Assembly: GCA_951394405.1 (NCBI GenBank)
Contig: OX596339.1
Location: 310,001 to 374,000, forward strand
Length of the DNA stretch: 64,000 nucleotides
Source of the DNA: Coprinellus micaceus
Taxonomy: Eukaryota; Basidiomycota; Agaricomycetes; Agaricales; Psathyrellaceae
Direction: 5' to 3'
The position numbers and the translations under genes were made by a program. Under the pieces are notes generated by a model, which saw nothing but the letters and a program-made list of their open reading frames with translations, was not told the DNA's origin and searched no databases. This document shows positions 1-11,520 of this stretch, piece by piece; position 1 is the first letter of the stretch, and each line of letters starts with the position of its first letter.

Positions 1-2332
1 TTTTGCGGCTGATGGAATCCACAGACAAAGGGGCCATCAACAAGCTGGATGAACGGTCAGTGGCTTGTCCATTCCAATTCTTCAATACAGCGTACTCTGA
101 CACGTCGTCCTTGGTACCAGGTTTCACAGTATGCCCACATTCAGCAAGGACACAATTCGTTGTTTCCCCAACAACATCAGTGAAATGAAGCAACTGGCTG
201 CCCGAGATTTTGAAGATCTCTTGCAGGTGCGTACCAGTCTTAGATCTGACATGCTCTTAATCTGAAAATCAGGGACAGTGTGCCATACCCGCTTTTGAAG
301 GCTTACTACCTGCCCCGCATGACGGCAACATTATGAACCTGTTATTCATCTTTGCTCAATGGCATGGCTTGGCCAAGCTCCAGCTTCATACTGATCACAC
401 CCTCGCTATGCTGGATACCCTTACCACCGAGCTTGGGGACACCCTCAGGCGGTTTGTGGTGAAGACATGCTCGGTAATCGCCACCAAGGAGTTGAACCGC
501 GAGTACCAAGCCTGCAAGCGGAGGGAAGCACGACAGAAAAGCAAGAAAGCAACTCAGGGAAAGCAAGGGCCACCACAAAAGCGGCAAAAAATAGCAGAAG
601 ATAATCCACAAGCATCTTCAAACCCAACCAGTGAGTAAAGCTAACCGTTAGGTTTGTGTTTTTGGGAGGCTGACGACCGGCATTTTGAAAAGACGGAGAG
701 CCAGATGACGCTGAGCACAAGGCGAAAACCTTGAACCTCAACACGTACAAATTCCATGCCCTAGGTGACGTTGTATCCACAATACGGCAATTCGGGACGA
801 CAGACTCATATTCAACCCAAATGGTAAGTTCCTTGCCTGCTCTGATGGACATGTACGCTGAGCTGACCACCTGATAATACAGCCAGAGCACTTTCACCAG
901 TACCCCAAGATGCACTACAAACGAACAAGCAAGAAAAATGTCAACACTCAGCTGTCACGAATCCAAATGCGACAAGCCCGAATTCGCAAGCTGCGCAAGC
1001 AGCTCATCCCTGACCCTGAGGAGGGATACATAGACGAGGATGCGCAGAGTCGCCCATACTTTATCGGGAAGTCACAGAACTGCCCCATCAACCTGCCTAG
1101 CCTCTTGCAGCCTAACAGACGAGATCCTGCCACGAAGGTAACGTTCACGACTCCTGGGAACTCCCTTGCTGTGAACTAACCTTCCAAACATTAACAGGAC
1201 TTCATGTCGAAGATGAGAAGACACCTTCTTCCCCGGGTATACAAGGTTCTCTTTCAAGAGGCCAAAGCTGTCGCCGACCCGGACAGCGCACAAATCCAGC
1301 TTCTCGGTTCCTTAATTCACGCCTGCAATGACGTCGAGTTCCTCAAGACCCCAGAGGCGGCTCTGGATGCCAATCAAATCTACTTCCACTCAGAACGGAT
1401 TTACGAGCACAACATTTTACATATCAACTTCACCTCCTACGATGTCCGATGGGAGACCGACATCGTGAACCCCAAGACATCGCGCCAAGATGTGATGTGT
1501 CTACGGTGTGTGGATGAAAAGGAACAATCAGACCAGTCCACCAGTCCACCGACGCCTCCCGGGCTGCATCAATTCGTCCATGCCCGAGTTTTAGGCATCT
1601 TCCATACCAATGTTGTGTACCGTGGCAGGGGCTCATCGGACCTCCGCAGGCGGTGATTCGACTTCCTTCTTGTCAGGTGGTTCGAATTTTTGGAGGATTC
1701 CTCAGACCCCAAACATCTCGATCGTCTCGCCCTATCCCTGGTCAGCGAAGAATCTGCCATTGGATTTTTGGATCCAGCAGACGTCCTATGAGGGTCTCAT
1801 ATTATCCCACGCTACTCTCTAGGGCGCCGGCACCCAGAGAGCAATGGGTCCAACTGCTTGTACCCAAGCACACACACTAGCGATAGGATAGTCTCAAAGC
1901 TAGCACGGGATTGGGAAGACTGGGAGGAATACTACACTAACCGGTATGTTGCACAGTTGCAGTCTCGCTTCTGCCTTTGCAGTATCTTTCATCTCCCTTT
2001 ACTAATATAACCTTCCCAGCTTCGTCGATAGAGACATGGTCATGCGCTACCTGTGGGGTCACGGAGTTGGGCATCTGTACTCCCACTCCGACGCCCCTGA
2101 CAAACCTCCAGATGACCTTTCAAACAATGGTCAACCCCTTGGGCACTCCCTGGAGGAGCCGGAAGAGGAGGGGATGGAGGGAATGTCCCAAGGAGGCTCG
2201 GAAGACCATCACGATTCCCTGGAGGACTTGGAAGGGGAGGAGCTGGAAGTTTTTTGTGATTCTGAGAGGGGTGACTCAGACCTGGATCCCCAAGAACCAG
2301 AAGACGACACCTATGAGGACGAAAGATGGTGA
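1..2332 (+). pseudogene. Decayed DNA-transposon protein, C-terminal part (Plavaka-like)
   Basis: The 5' part lies outside the window. Readable exons are about 160-226, 279-630, 701-823, 883-1137, 1198-1943 and 2020-2332, joined by introns of 52-76 bp. Recognisable stretches are DFEDLLQCAIPAFEGLLP, a WHGLAKLQLHTD segment, KFHALGDVVSTIRQFGTTDS, and a C-terminal FVDRDMVMRYLWGHGVGH followed by an acidic tail. From memory of the family, this is a protein abundant in Agaricomycetes and usually deposited as hypothetical or Plavaka transposase; I cannot exclude a related transposon class. The frame is broken by in-frame TGA codons at 1654-1656 and 1789-1791, each where the surrounding protein suggests Arg (CGA), so the copy is dead. 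The rest of the reading frame is still clear, so inactivation is fairly recent. Confidence 0.62.
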
Positions 2333-2748
2333 TATGCATTTAAGATGCGTTCTTCCTATTGGGTGCAGGGCTCTACTCTCCTATACACTCCCCAGTTTGC
2401 TAGTAGAAGCCACTATGAACGTCTTTGTTGCAACGCTGTGGTTTATTACAATATTTACATAGCGCCTGATCTTCCCTTTTCCCGGACTTTTGAAAGCTAG
2501 CCAACAGTTCCCCCCGATGTGTTCTCACCGTTGTACTTGGAAATTGAACCAATACAGCGGCGACAGTCATACCGCTTTCTTTCCTCGAGGAGGGAATTTC
2601 CTGGGGACGATTGGATGCCCTCTGAAAGGCTGGGGGATTCCATCAGCGGTGACCTGCCAATGATCTGTTGCCTCTCACTTCAAATGTTTGCACATACCCG
2701 GCAGTCTGAAATGCGCATGTAAGTGCTGGACCAGGGCGGTAGCACACA
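2333..2748. other. Gap between pseudogene and solo LTR
   Basis: I see no supported gene or RNA here. It may hold the 3' end of the transposon carrying the pseudogene to its left; I could not recognise a terminal repeat. Confidence 0.4.
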
Positions 2749-2753
2749 CCTAT

Positions 2754-3352
2754 TGTTACGACCTCGATGAGGGAGTTGGACAAGTGTCCGACAATTGGTC
2801 GACTCTGGACAGGTCAATGGTCAATGATACAATGATTACTTAACTTAGGTATCGAGTACGATGTTGACGATCGTTGTATCTGATACTACCAAGAACTATG
2901 TTGACGATAGCTCGCTTGGACTTAGGTGTTGGTCGTTGTCTTATTGGCTTAATTGGCTTGCTCTCTTAATTGTCTTTGGGTTTTGGCACAAGGCACTATT
3001 CGATAACGGGGGAAAAGTATAACAAGCTAAAGTACATGGGTTTAATCTATAGGGTTTATATACCCATGGATACTAGTCGCTATGAGTCAATATATCTAAC
3101 AAGTCATTATAACTATGAGTCAATTACAGTCAAAGACAAGTCATACTTAGTCTAGGCAGACTAAGGATGAGTCGAATATGAGTCATAAATAACATGACTC
3201 AATAAACGTAATAACAAGTCATCAAAAGTCAACTACTTAACCAAAACACAAATAATAATACAAAAGAGTTTGGCCAAAAGAAAAAGAATAAGTCCTAGAC
3301 CAAAGATAAAAATATATCGCATATTACAAGACATGTGAAGCAAAGCGTAACA
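2754..3352. mobile_element. Solo LTR, 599 bp, with 5-bp TSD
   Basis: The segment starts TGTTACG and ends CGTAACA, a perfect 7-bp terminal inverted repeat with TG...CA ends. It is flanked by CCTAT at 2749-2753 and again at 3353-3357, the 5-bp duplication expected for LTR-retrotransposon integration. No gag or pol lies beside it, so it is best read as a solo LTR left by LTR-LTR recombination. It differs from the copia LTRs elsewhere in the window and is therefore another family, possibly Ty3/gypsy. Its second half is AT-rich and holds a cluster of TGAGTCA-type sites. Confidence 0.82.
3083..3201. promoter_or_regulatory. Cluster of AP-1/Gcn4-type TGAGTCA sites in solo LTR
   Basis: TGAGTCA occurs at 3083-3089, 3116-3122 and 3179-3185, TGACTCA at 3195-3201, and the variant TGAGTCG at 3168-3174. 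TGA(C/G)TCA is the known binding site of fungal bZIP factors of the Gcn4/Yap/AP-1 type. Five sites in 119 bp inside an LTR suggest a U3 enhancer; binding itself is inferred. Confidence 0.5.
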
Positions 3353-3715
3353 CCTATCGTGACCCGATCGTATGGTACCATTCTCGGTCCTCTGACACAT
3401 GCCCCCATACTGGGGGGTATTGTATCAGCCGCGGCCATCCTGAAATCATCATTGTCCCGCTATTACAGAGATGGCTCATATCTAACAGGTTTGTATCCGC
3501 AGATAACATGTGGACCAGTCCAGTGTCATGCAATTATCATGGCCCGACCGTGGGCTGTCTCCCTTGGCCTTCTGACGCGCCCTCCCCTCCTGGGAGAGCC
3601 TGCTCAGCTGGGAGTCAACAATTATAATCCTTGGCCGCGATCAGATCAGCGGCATCATGAAGGCCATTCTGGGGCATCACCACCTCGAAAAACCATTGTC
3701 GCTCGATTTTCCTGA
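3353..3715. other. Gap without recognised genes
   Basis: The interval lies between the solo LTR and the repeat-bounded region. It contains only short open frames with no recognisable protein. Confidence 0.4.
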
Positions 3716-3785
3716 TGTGATGCATCAATCCACAATGATTGTTGTCTGTAGGGTGGTGCAAGATTGACAATGATTGTTGTCCCCC
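3716..3785 (+). repeat. Left end repeat of candidate large transposon
   Basis: From GTGATGCATCAA to about 3783 this matches, with a handful of differences, the reverse complement of about 22232-22301. Both contain the order GTGATGCA, ACAATGATTGT, GTGGTGCAAG, TTGACAATGATTGT. The two copies are inverted relative to each other and each is followed inward by the same type of motif array. I read them as diverged terminal or near-terminal inverted repeats. No target-site duplication was found next to them. Confidence 0.6.
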
Positions 3786-3824
3786 CCATATAAGGGCTCC
3801 ACAGGGGTCCTCTAGCTCTGATAG

Positions 3825-5330
3825 AATACACCTGATACACCTCGTGAAGCGCCAGGGTCGCCCATATTTTCTCCTTCCGCTTTGAGCGATGCAACACCAG
3901 ATACACCGCGATCTCTAGCCGCACCTCATGCACCTCTTCCTCATCGCTGCATCTCTGTCATGTGGAGCAGCACATACACCTCGCACACCACATACACCTC
4001 AATCCCTCCATTCACAAGTCCTAGGTACACCGGACACCACATGCACCTCGAACTCCTGGTCGCCGATCACCCTGTCGACGGCTCCCAAAAGCGGGGCCGT
4101 TGCACGTGTTGCACCTCGCACACCACAAGCGGTCTCCAAGCTCTGGGTATACCCGACACCACATACACCTCGATCCTTCCGTTCACGACAGGGGCTGTCG
4201 ACCGGTTCAAACAGCGGCTTCATTGCACGTGCCGCACCTCTTGCACCACCATCCCCTTACTCAGGCCCTGGACACACCCGACACCACGTGCACCTCGACC
4301 CCTTCTCCTAAATTTGGCTGTCGACAGCTTCACAAAACAACCGAATCGCACGAGCTGCACCTCATACACCAGTAAGTCCCTGGGCACCCCTGACACCACA
4401 AACACCTTCTGTCCTTCCGCCCCTCATTCCGCTGTCGACAGTTTTAAAAGGGCCATGACGCACCTTGGACACCACTGTCCCTCTCCAGGTGGTTTGGGTG
4501 ATTTATCACCAGCACCACATACACCTCGAACCCTCCTCTTGACGACCTGTGCATGGAATTCAGCGCGGCCCCAGCAGCGGACTCATCGCACTGGTCGTGA
4601 CCAATTTTTTTTTTTGATTTTTGGGTTATCCATTATTGCTTGCTCCCAATGTGACTTCACTACTGTGTCCCCGCCTTCATGTAATATCTGACCATGATGT
4701 CTAAAATGAGGGCGCCGTAATCTCTAAAGCCTTCTTCGACCACCATACCCATCATGACATTAAACCGGGCTTTATTCGCCCAATTTCGCTTTCGACTTTC
4801 GGGCACACCACTTGCACCTTGCATCAATTGGACATCACCGTTCGATGTCAAGTAGTGGCTTCTGGAGGAATGTAGACGCACATGATGCACCTCTATTTCC
4901 TATTCTCCTCGATGTGGGCGCTGGACCCATCCCATTGCCGCACATTCAGCCTGATCACCGGCGTCTGATTTGAACATCTGGGCGCTTAATTGGGCGCTGC
5001 CAGACTGTTGTTTCTCTCTCCGACTACCTGCACCACGCTCATCGGTCGTCAAAGCCAACGAAGCGCTGGTTCATTAATGCATGAAGCTGGACTCTATTCA
5101 CGGCAGCGACAAACATTGGGAACATGCCGTCCAATAATTAGACTTGACTGCACCACATACACCAAGTGACTTTCCAATAACTCACGCCACAACTCACGCC
5201 TCCTGTCAGGGACACCACTTACACCAGGCTCTTGAACACCACTTACACCGAAATGAATCCGCATTGATTAGCACTGGTCGGCTTCTCCGGGACATTTCTT
5301 GCAGACACCAAATACACCAGACCATTCCCA
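3825..5330 (+). repeat. Left array of CACCACATACACC-type motifs
   Basis: About 15-20 copies of a 13-16 bp motif (consensus ACACCACATACACCTCG with T/A, G/A variation) all point the same way. Good copies start near 3893, 3984, 4034, 4156, 4281, 4393, 4512, 4806, 5149, 5212, 5238 and 5306. From 4033 to about 4530 they sit in degenerate tandem units of 112-125 bp that also share a CTGTCGAC core and a GCAC...GCACCTC segment. The motif occurs inverted in the array at 21070-22205. Open frames across it are by-products of the repetition. Likely role, by analogy with subterminal transposase-binding arrays of En/Spm-type elements: protein binding sites near the end of a transposon. Confidence 0.65.
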
Positions 5331-5564
5331 AACCCCAGATGGTGCAAGTGGTCGACAGGCTCGGAGTTTTGACTCACAAGATAAACATTAACGCACCGAC
5401 GTACACGTACACACGGTCAGATATATGGGGTCGTGTAGCTACGAATGTTCAAGACAAGGCAAAAAAAGGGTATGAAGGATGTCTCACTCCCCAATCACCT
5501 GCGCTTGCTAAACGAGGAGGTGGATGAGCTCACGATAGAACCATCAAGGACAGAGTAGAGGGAC

Positions 5565-8500
5565 TTACGGCCTTTTATTTTGAGGTTCGGCTGAGGCCTC
5601 GGTACCCTCTTCGCGGCATCGCTTACCAGCCGGCAGAGTCTTGAGCATCTCGGCGAGACAGTGTGTGACATCAACGACGATAGCCTTCCATGGCGTCATA
5701 GAGTCGCCGACCCACTCAGGTGCAGCGCAAGCACCACGACCCCACCATGCCAGCATCGTCATCAACGACACCAACCCAGTCGGGCCGGACTTACGCGCAC
5801 TTGCCCATACATCCCCAACCGAGTCAGTTGATGAGTACACTGGTAGGAGCGTGGCCTCGGAAGATATGCGGAAGGAGGGTTGCAGTGCCACCCACCACTT
5901 CGTGAGGACTGCTCCAAACTCTGTTGGGTTATCGATGAAGGGAGGCTTGTCGTATTGCCTGACACCCTTCTGTGACTTGCTCGTAAACTTTGCCCACTCT
6001 TCAGGGCGCTTATCGACGGGTGGAGAGCCCTAGAAACACTGAGTTGTCGGCTTAGGAATGGGAGTATATTTGACTTACCCTGCTTACTCTTCCATATCCC
6101 ATCGCCTTCTCCAATTCAACCCACGTCACAACAGCTTTAGCCCATTCGTCCCCCAGCCCCACCGACGCCAGGTCTTGCAATGCTGCAGCCGCCCATGCCG
6201 GAGCTTTTGCATTGAGCGAAGTGAAGTTGATGGGTGGTGGGGGTGGAGGGTTGGTTCCGATGCGATTTGCCTGGTCGCTCCGCGTAGACTTGATCTTGGT
6301 CCTGGATGATCAGCGACTGGTTGGGTCGACAGTGCTTTGGGCACTGGAAGTCCCCTTCTCCTGGTAATCTTGAGGTGGAGGTGGGTTCTCACCTTCCCCC
6401 TTGTCCTTGCTCTCTCCACCCTTCTTGCCTTCCACCTTATCACCTTCCACCTTATCGCCTTCCGCCTTCTCACCTTCCGCCTTATCGCCTTCCACCTTCT
6501 CACCTCCCGCCTTCTCGCCTTCTGCCTTCTCACCTTCTGCCTTCTCGCCTCCCGCCTTCTCACCTCCCACCTTCTCGCCTTTCCCCTTCTCGCCTTTCCC
6601 CTTCTTGCCTTTCCCCTTCTTGCCTTTCCCCTTCTTGCCTTTCCCCTTCTTGCCTTCCCCCTTGTCCTCGCTCTCTCCACCATGGTCTTCACCGTGCTTC
6701 TCCCCTTCCCCCTTATCCTCACAAGATTCAAATTGTCCCGGGGCTACTTGTTGAGCAGGTGGAGGGGGAGGGATCAGATTGAGGGAATGTATGAGGGCAG
6801 GTGGGGCGGACAGGGTGATCTGATTCGGGAAGATGGGCGGGGTGATCTGATTCGGGAAGATGGGCGGGGCGATCTGATTCGGGAAGGTCTGATTCGGGAA
6901 GGCTGGCGGCGTGCTTTGGCTCAGGAAGGAGGGCGTGGCGGTCTGCTGGGAATTCTGGTTTGGGAAGGCGGGTGGCGCACTCTGACTCAAGAAGGCGGGT
7001 GGGGCGGTCTTCGGGAAGGTGCGAGCTTGTGGTGGGGGTGCCACCTGACCGCTGGCGGACGTAACATTGGGAAGTGCAGGGGTGGCAGAAGTAGGGGCGG
7101 CAGAAGTAGAAGACGTGGAGGATGCTTCTGCACCAGGATAGGAGGGAGACTGCTTGTCAGGGACACTGTGATCAGCGCCTGTTGAGGGCGTGTCATTCTT
7201 CAGACCCTCTTGACCGTTGAAGTGGTGTGATGACAGGAGGTTGTTCAAACGGGTGGAGGCACTGGAATTGTTGAAGTTGAAGTTGAAGTTGAAAGAATCG
7301 TCGTCACCGTCCAAGTCCTGATCGATCCCGTAGAGCCCTTCACCCATGGCGACTTTCCGAAATATGTCGAGATCGGCCCAGAGTGGGGGTTCGGTAGCCG
7401 AATTCATGTAACTGGAAAGGTCGACTTTGTTTTTGTTCCCCTGAAGAGCGTTCATCCAGGTTTGATGCTGCGGATCTATACCAAATGTTATTCATTTGCT
7501 TGTTTGAAGACGTCAAATAACTCACATGGAACTATTGGACCGGCATTCTCCCGGGTATGATACAGAGCAGGGCCAATAGGGTGGCCCTCTTTGTCAAACT
7601 GGGTCGCCAGTGAATGAATGGAAGGAGGTGTGCCTTGACTCTTTGAAACTTGCCCCGTGGTCAAAGAAGTCATCAGCAACGTCTTGTCACCGTTGTTCGA
7701 TGTGTTGAGGGGTGCGGGCATGGACATGTGAGTCGAAGAAGGCGCCAAGATGGAAGCAGGAGGGGTAGCGCTGATCACATTGGGGTTGGGGTTGGTCAGC
7801 GAGCCGGGTTGGGTGGAAAGGACTTCACCAGATGGTGTTTCCCCTGCAGATCCTTGTTGTCAATATCAGACAAATGAAAAACAGTTCAGCACTCACCTTG
7901 AGGTCCTGAGGGGGGATGAGGTGGAGAGTCAGAGGGGGCACCTACTCACATTCAGTTCGACACACAGGTTGGGATGATCGAGAGAACCCTCACCTGATCC
8001 GCCTGTGGAAGAGTCACCAGACGACTCCTCATTTGGCTTCTCCCCTTCAGGCTGCTCTGCATCGTCCTTCTCCTCTGGGCTGCCCTTCTTGGGGTCAGTG
8101 TCCTCCGCTGCGCAGATCGATCGTTAGCCGATAGGAAATAGCAGAATGGGAATCAGTGCGACTTATGGAATAGGTGGGTTCCTGCAAACTGGCAGAGGCT
8201 CTCAGCAAACTGCTGATACCCTTGTGTCCACGTATTGGCAAAGTGGGGAGTTTGCTCGCCTTCGTCGAACTGGAATCTAGGTGCGGGTTGGAATAGGAAG
8301 CGGAAGAAACCGCAACATCACGTATGAGTTCGCAACAATTCGCCCACCGGCTGATGCCGCCGGCCCGACGACCGTCACAAAAGCCATCACTTTCGCCTTG
8401 AAGATGAGGGGCTCAAGAACGGCCTGGAGAATGGATGGGAGGCGAGCTTGGAACCTGTTTACTCGTCAGTACACACGTCCTCAGATGGGACGAATAAAAT

Positions 8501-9146
8501 CTTACTTCTCAGTGCTCTCCACAGAGTCCTCGTCATCGCCACTATCATCCACGGCCTCTGCACTGTGGCTGATCTCCTCGAAGACAGCTGTTCGTTGCTC
8601 ATCGGTCGCTGACGCCCAGAGAGAAGTGCAAGCCGCATGCCAAATGCCGAGCTTACCCCGCCCAGTGATGTTCTGCGCCAGGCAAGTTGACGTGACCAAG
8701 ACATCGACCTGCTCAGGATAGAGTTTCGCGAAGATTTCGTACGGCTTGCTGGAGCGACTGTGATCGCTGTAGATTTTCTTCAAGTCTTTATTTGAGACAC
8801 TATTGCCGAAGGAGCAGCTGTGAGGGTTGAATTGCCAGCGAAACCACTCTTTGATCCTCTGATAGGCTCGGTGAGCATCCAACTACCTCCATCAATTGTG
8901 GGCGCTTACACTGTGGAGTTTACTGAGCGAGTCGGAAAACACCGTCTGCTCAGCCGGCGTCAAGTCCATCACACCCTTCTTTCCAGGGTATTGCTTTTGG
9001 AACAGCGTGAACTTGGCCTCGTATGCGGCGAAGATACTCAACCATAGCTCGCCGTATTTTCGCTTCGGCCTGCAGGCTTCGTACTGAGGTAAGAATTCCT
9101 TCATCAGAGCGAGTTCCTCATCACTGAACTTCGATGGAGGGGACAT
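5565..9146 (-). CDS. Large multi-exon hypothetical protein with Lys/Gly/Glu repeat tract
   Basis: Start ATG at 9146. Clear exons are 8910-9146, 8506-8858, about 8322-8454, one reaching about 7530-7840, a long one about 6310-7472, one to about 6079, and a last exon 5565-6029; junctions between 8320 and 7840 and near 6310 are uncertain. The N-terminal part (FLPQYEACRPKRKYGELWLSI, RIKEWFRWQFNPHS) and the Trp-rich C-terminal part (GDEWAKAVVTWVELEKAMGYG, KWWVALQPSF, GLVSLMTMLAWWG) match, from memory, a very large Agaricomycete family of unknown function that is often near transposons. In the middle are repeated APPAFPNQ blocks and about 16 repeats of the type KGKGK/KAEGE. No enzyme motif was seen. 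It lies inside the repeat-bounded region, so it may be transposon cargo. Confidence 0.6.
6420..6665. repeat. 15-bp coding minisatellite
   Basis: About 16 tandem 15-bp units of the type CTTCTCGCCTTCCGC (plus strand). On the minus strand they encode pentapeptides such as GEKAE, GDKVE and GKKGK within the hypothetical protein. Unit length is a multiple of three, so copy-number change keeps the frame. The run from about 6590 to 6655 is nearly homogeneous, pointing to recent expansion. Confidence 0.85.
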
Positions 9147-9240
9147 TTCGAGGTGGTGCGTCTGGGGGTATGGTACGGGTGGTGTAAAGGACTGGGGTAT
9201 GGTGCGAATGGTGTAAGAGACCTTCGACAAGGGATCGACT

Positions 9241-9312
9241 GTCGTATTGGTCATCCTCACTCCCCTCGTTGTCCTCGTTGGCCTCGATGGGGGTGAGGAT
9301 GACCAATACGAC
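9241..9312. repeat. Perfect 20-bp inverted repeat between two divergent genes
   Basis: The arm GTCGTATTGGTCATCCTCAC at 9241-9260 is the exact reverse complement of 9293-9312, with a 32-bp spacer that is itself partly complementary. It lies between the minus-strand gene starting at 9146 and the plus-strand viroplasmin-type gene. Both strands read EDDQYD in their local frames, so it looks like a small inverted duplication of coding sequence. Confidence 0.85.
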
Positions 9313-10133
9313 TACAGCGAGGAAGACTTTGCTGAAGTCTCTCGCCTCCTTGCCTCCTCTAACCTTGGCCCCGATGGGCCATACCAGCCCATCATTGCAG
9401 GGGGTTCTACCTCTGGCATCGCTGGGACCTCCTCCGCAGCTGCAGGGGGATCCTCCTCCTCTGCTGTCATCAGAACCTCCTCCACGACAACTGCGACTCC
9501 TGCTGTCAACGCGACTCTGACCCCCTCCGTCGTCCCCACTGCGACTTCGGCTGCCACGGTCGCTGCGACTCCTCAAGGTCCCGCTGCTATTCCCGCTGCT
9601 ATCTCCGCTGCCATGCCCTCCGTCGTCCCCACTGCGACTTCGACCGCCACAGTCACTGCAACTCAGGTCCCTGCTGCGGCTCCTGCTCAAGTCCCTGCTG
9701 CTATCCCCGCTGGGCCCCCTCCTGCTCCCAGGCATGTCCCCGTTCTTCCTCCCATCAGCCAGGTTCTTCCTGGGACCCACCCTCTTCCCACTGGAACCCC
9801 AATCCCTCAACCCTCCGAGGCTCTCTACGCCGCTGACGGTGGTACGTCGCCCTTCATTACTTTCACTTGTCATTCTTCCCCTTGCTGATCTCTTCAACCC
9901 TAGCTCCTCGTTACTACACCGTCACACGTGGTCGTCATGTTGGGGTCTTCACTGGTTGGTAAGTACCTTCTATTTCTCACTGGAATTTTTATTGATGAAT
10001 ATATAGGGAGAACGCTACCCCATACGTCACGGGGATTAGGAATGCGTGCTTCTCCAAGTTCACCTCCGGCGTCCATGAGGCCTACACCGCATATGAAGTC
10101 GCATACTCTCGGGGCCTCGTCGTGTACTTGTAG
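9247..10133 (+). CDS. Viroplasmin/RNase H1 N-terminal domain protein, 5' end unclear
   Basis: Exons about 9247-9841, 9904-9958 and 10007-10133. The spliced C terminus reads YYTVTRGRHVGVFTGW, then VTGIRNACFSKFTSG and VHEAYTAYEVAYSRGLVVYL. This is the pattern of the caulimovirus viroplasmin/RNase H1 N-terminal fold (PF01693), which binds RNA-DNA hybrids in RNase H1; it is also widespread in Agaricomycete proteins of unknown role. The domain is preceded by a low-complexity Ala/Pro/Ser/Thr stretch of about 150 residues. No in-frame ATG precedes the acidic EDDQYDYSEEDF segment; the frame opens inside the perfect inverted repeat. Either an upstream exon was missed or the 5' end was rearranged. No RNase H catalytic domain follows. 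Confidence 0.6.
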
Positions 10134-11520
10134 GTGTACCATACCGCACGGGGGGTAGGGGCGGTTCTTCTTCCGTTACCTATCTTGAGTCCTGCCCCTC
10201 TGTCCTCTCTCCTATCGCCTTGCTTCCTTATCGCGTGCTCTGACTTAGCCATGCCTTTGTGCTTGTACCACCACTGATGATCCCCGTTCCCTCTGTTGTA
10301 CTACCACCTCCGCGTTTCCTTGCCTGTAAATGTGTCTCTGCATGTCTCTCCCCCCAAATATAACGCTTATTTATCTTGGAGTTTTTTATGTTCCAACCCA
10401 AAGATCGATTGTAGAGTGACTTGAAGTTCCCGAGTCCCATGTGCTGAACACAAACACCTAAATGGCAATGAGCCCCTATCTCCGTCCTTCGGCGCCTAAA
10501 TTGTGTTTGGGCTCCTCGTACTCCAGCTACCTTCGCTATCGCACACAGACTATTTAATAGACACCACACATCATGTAAATAGGTACTACTAACAAATAAG
10601 TGTCCCAGCTCTCCATTCTGACCTGAAAACCGTGGATGAATCCCGTCATCCACCCAGAGGAGGCAACCTGCGGCACACGGACACGATGAGGCACTTCAGT
10701 AGCATAGGAATGAGAACATTACGCCAGACTTAAAGAATTTGAATATTCATGCTCATGCTATAATTTGGAGTAAGTTCCAAGCATTGAACACCATTTACAG
10801 ACCTCCCCGTTCACACCCTCTTAGCTTATCTCTCAGACAAAAGAGTCGGCTGTATCATGCGAACACGGGCACTTGTTGAATTCATTATGGAGCCAAATTA
10901 GATGCAGACAACCAAGTATTTAAACTCGCCCAGATCCCCATATTGAACTTTTCCTCTCAAATGCGTGGAGCTCGACTGGAAGTCTGACCTCAACCTGCAT
11001 TAGCATGCTACGAGACGAACTGCAAGAGGTTTCGAGTCTATAATTTCCAGCAAAAAGGCCAACTTTATAATACAGCCAATGGATAGAAGGGTTAAAGGGA
11101 AGCATGATACGACTTTGTAGACCCTGAAACATACAGTCATTAATATACTATGCAATTGTTTTTATTTTCCTCAATATCAGTCGGCTCTAAAGCGACATCT
11201 GATTGGATGAAGAGACGACGGCAGTTCACCGTCGATTGACCAAATTGGACTACCCCACCAGATCTGGCATCACGATTCTGAATCAAAGCCAGAGAGAGAA
11301 ATGCCTCGTGTTGTAGAAGGTCGGCGTAGAATGCGGGGGTGATTTTGACAGCCCTGGTAACGTCCTGCTGAAATGGTAACGTCCTGCTGAAAACATTTAA
11401 GGCAGACCTCCCGGAAGTGGAGTCCCCACAGTGTCCCCCATTTCCCCCTTGAAGGTAAGCACCCTTCTGTTACCCTCACACCCTCAGCAGGCCAATATCT
11501 ATTCTCATAGCCGCGCCAAT
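10134..11520. other. Long gap without recognised genes
   Basis: The short open frames here have no recognisable protein pattern. I see no LTR, TIR or RNA gene. It lies inside the repeat-bounded region. Confidence 0.4.

Noticed and set aside
3882..4691. 269-codon open frame in the left array
   Set aside because: Its peptide repeats (TPDTT, PHTPR) simply follow the DNA repeat; other frames are open too, and there is no start context or domain.
3825..5330. CRISPR-like array (short repeats with differing spacers)
   Set aside because: The repeat is only 13-16 bp, variable, irregularly spaced, in a eukaryotic genome, with no cas genes; an inverted partner array at 21-22 kb fits transposon ends better.
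6126..6731. Arg/Lys-rich 201-codon minus-strand frame (KARRGKARRG)
   Set aside because: An out-of-frame reading of the 15-bp minisatellite; the in-phase frame joins neighbouring exons of the hypothetical protein.
5565..9146. TET/JBP dioxygenase, as often found with KDZ elements
   Set aside because: No HxD...H dioxygenase pattern was found in this gene or elsewhere in the window; its termini match a different orphan family.
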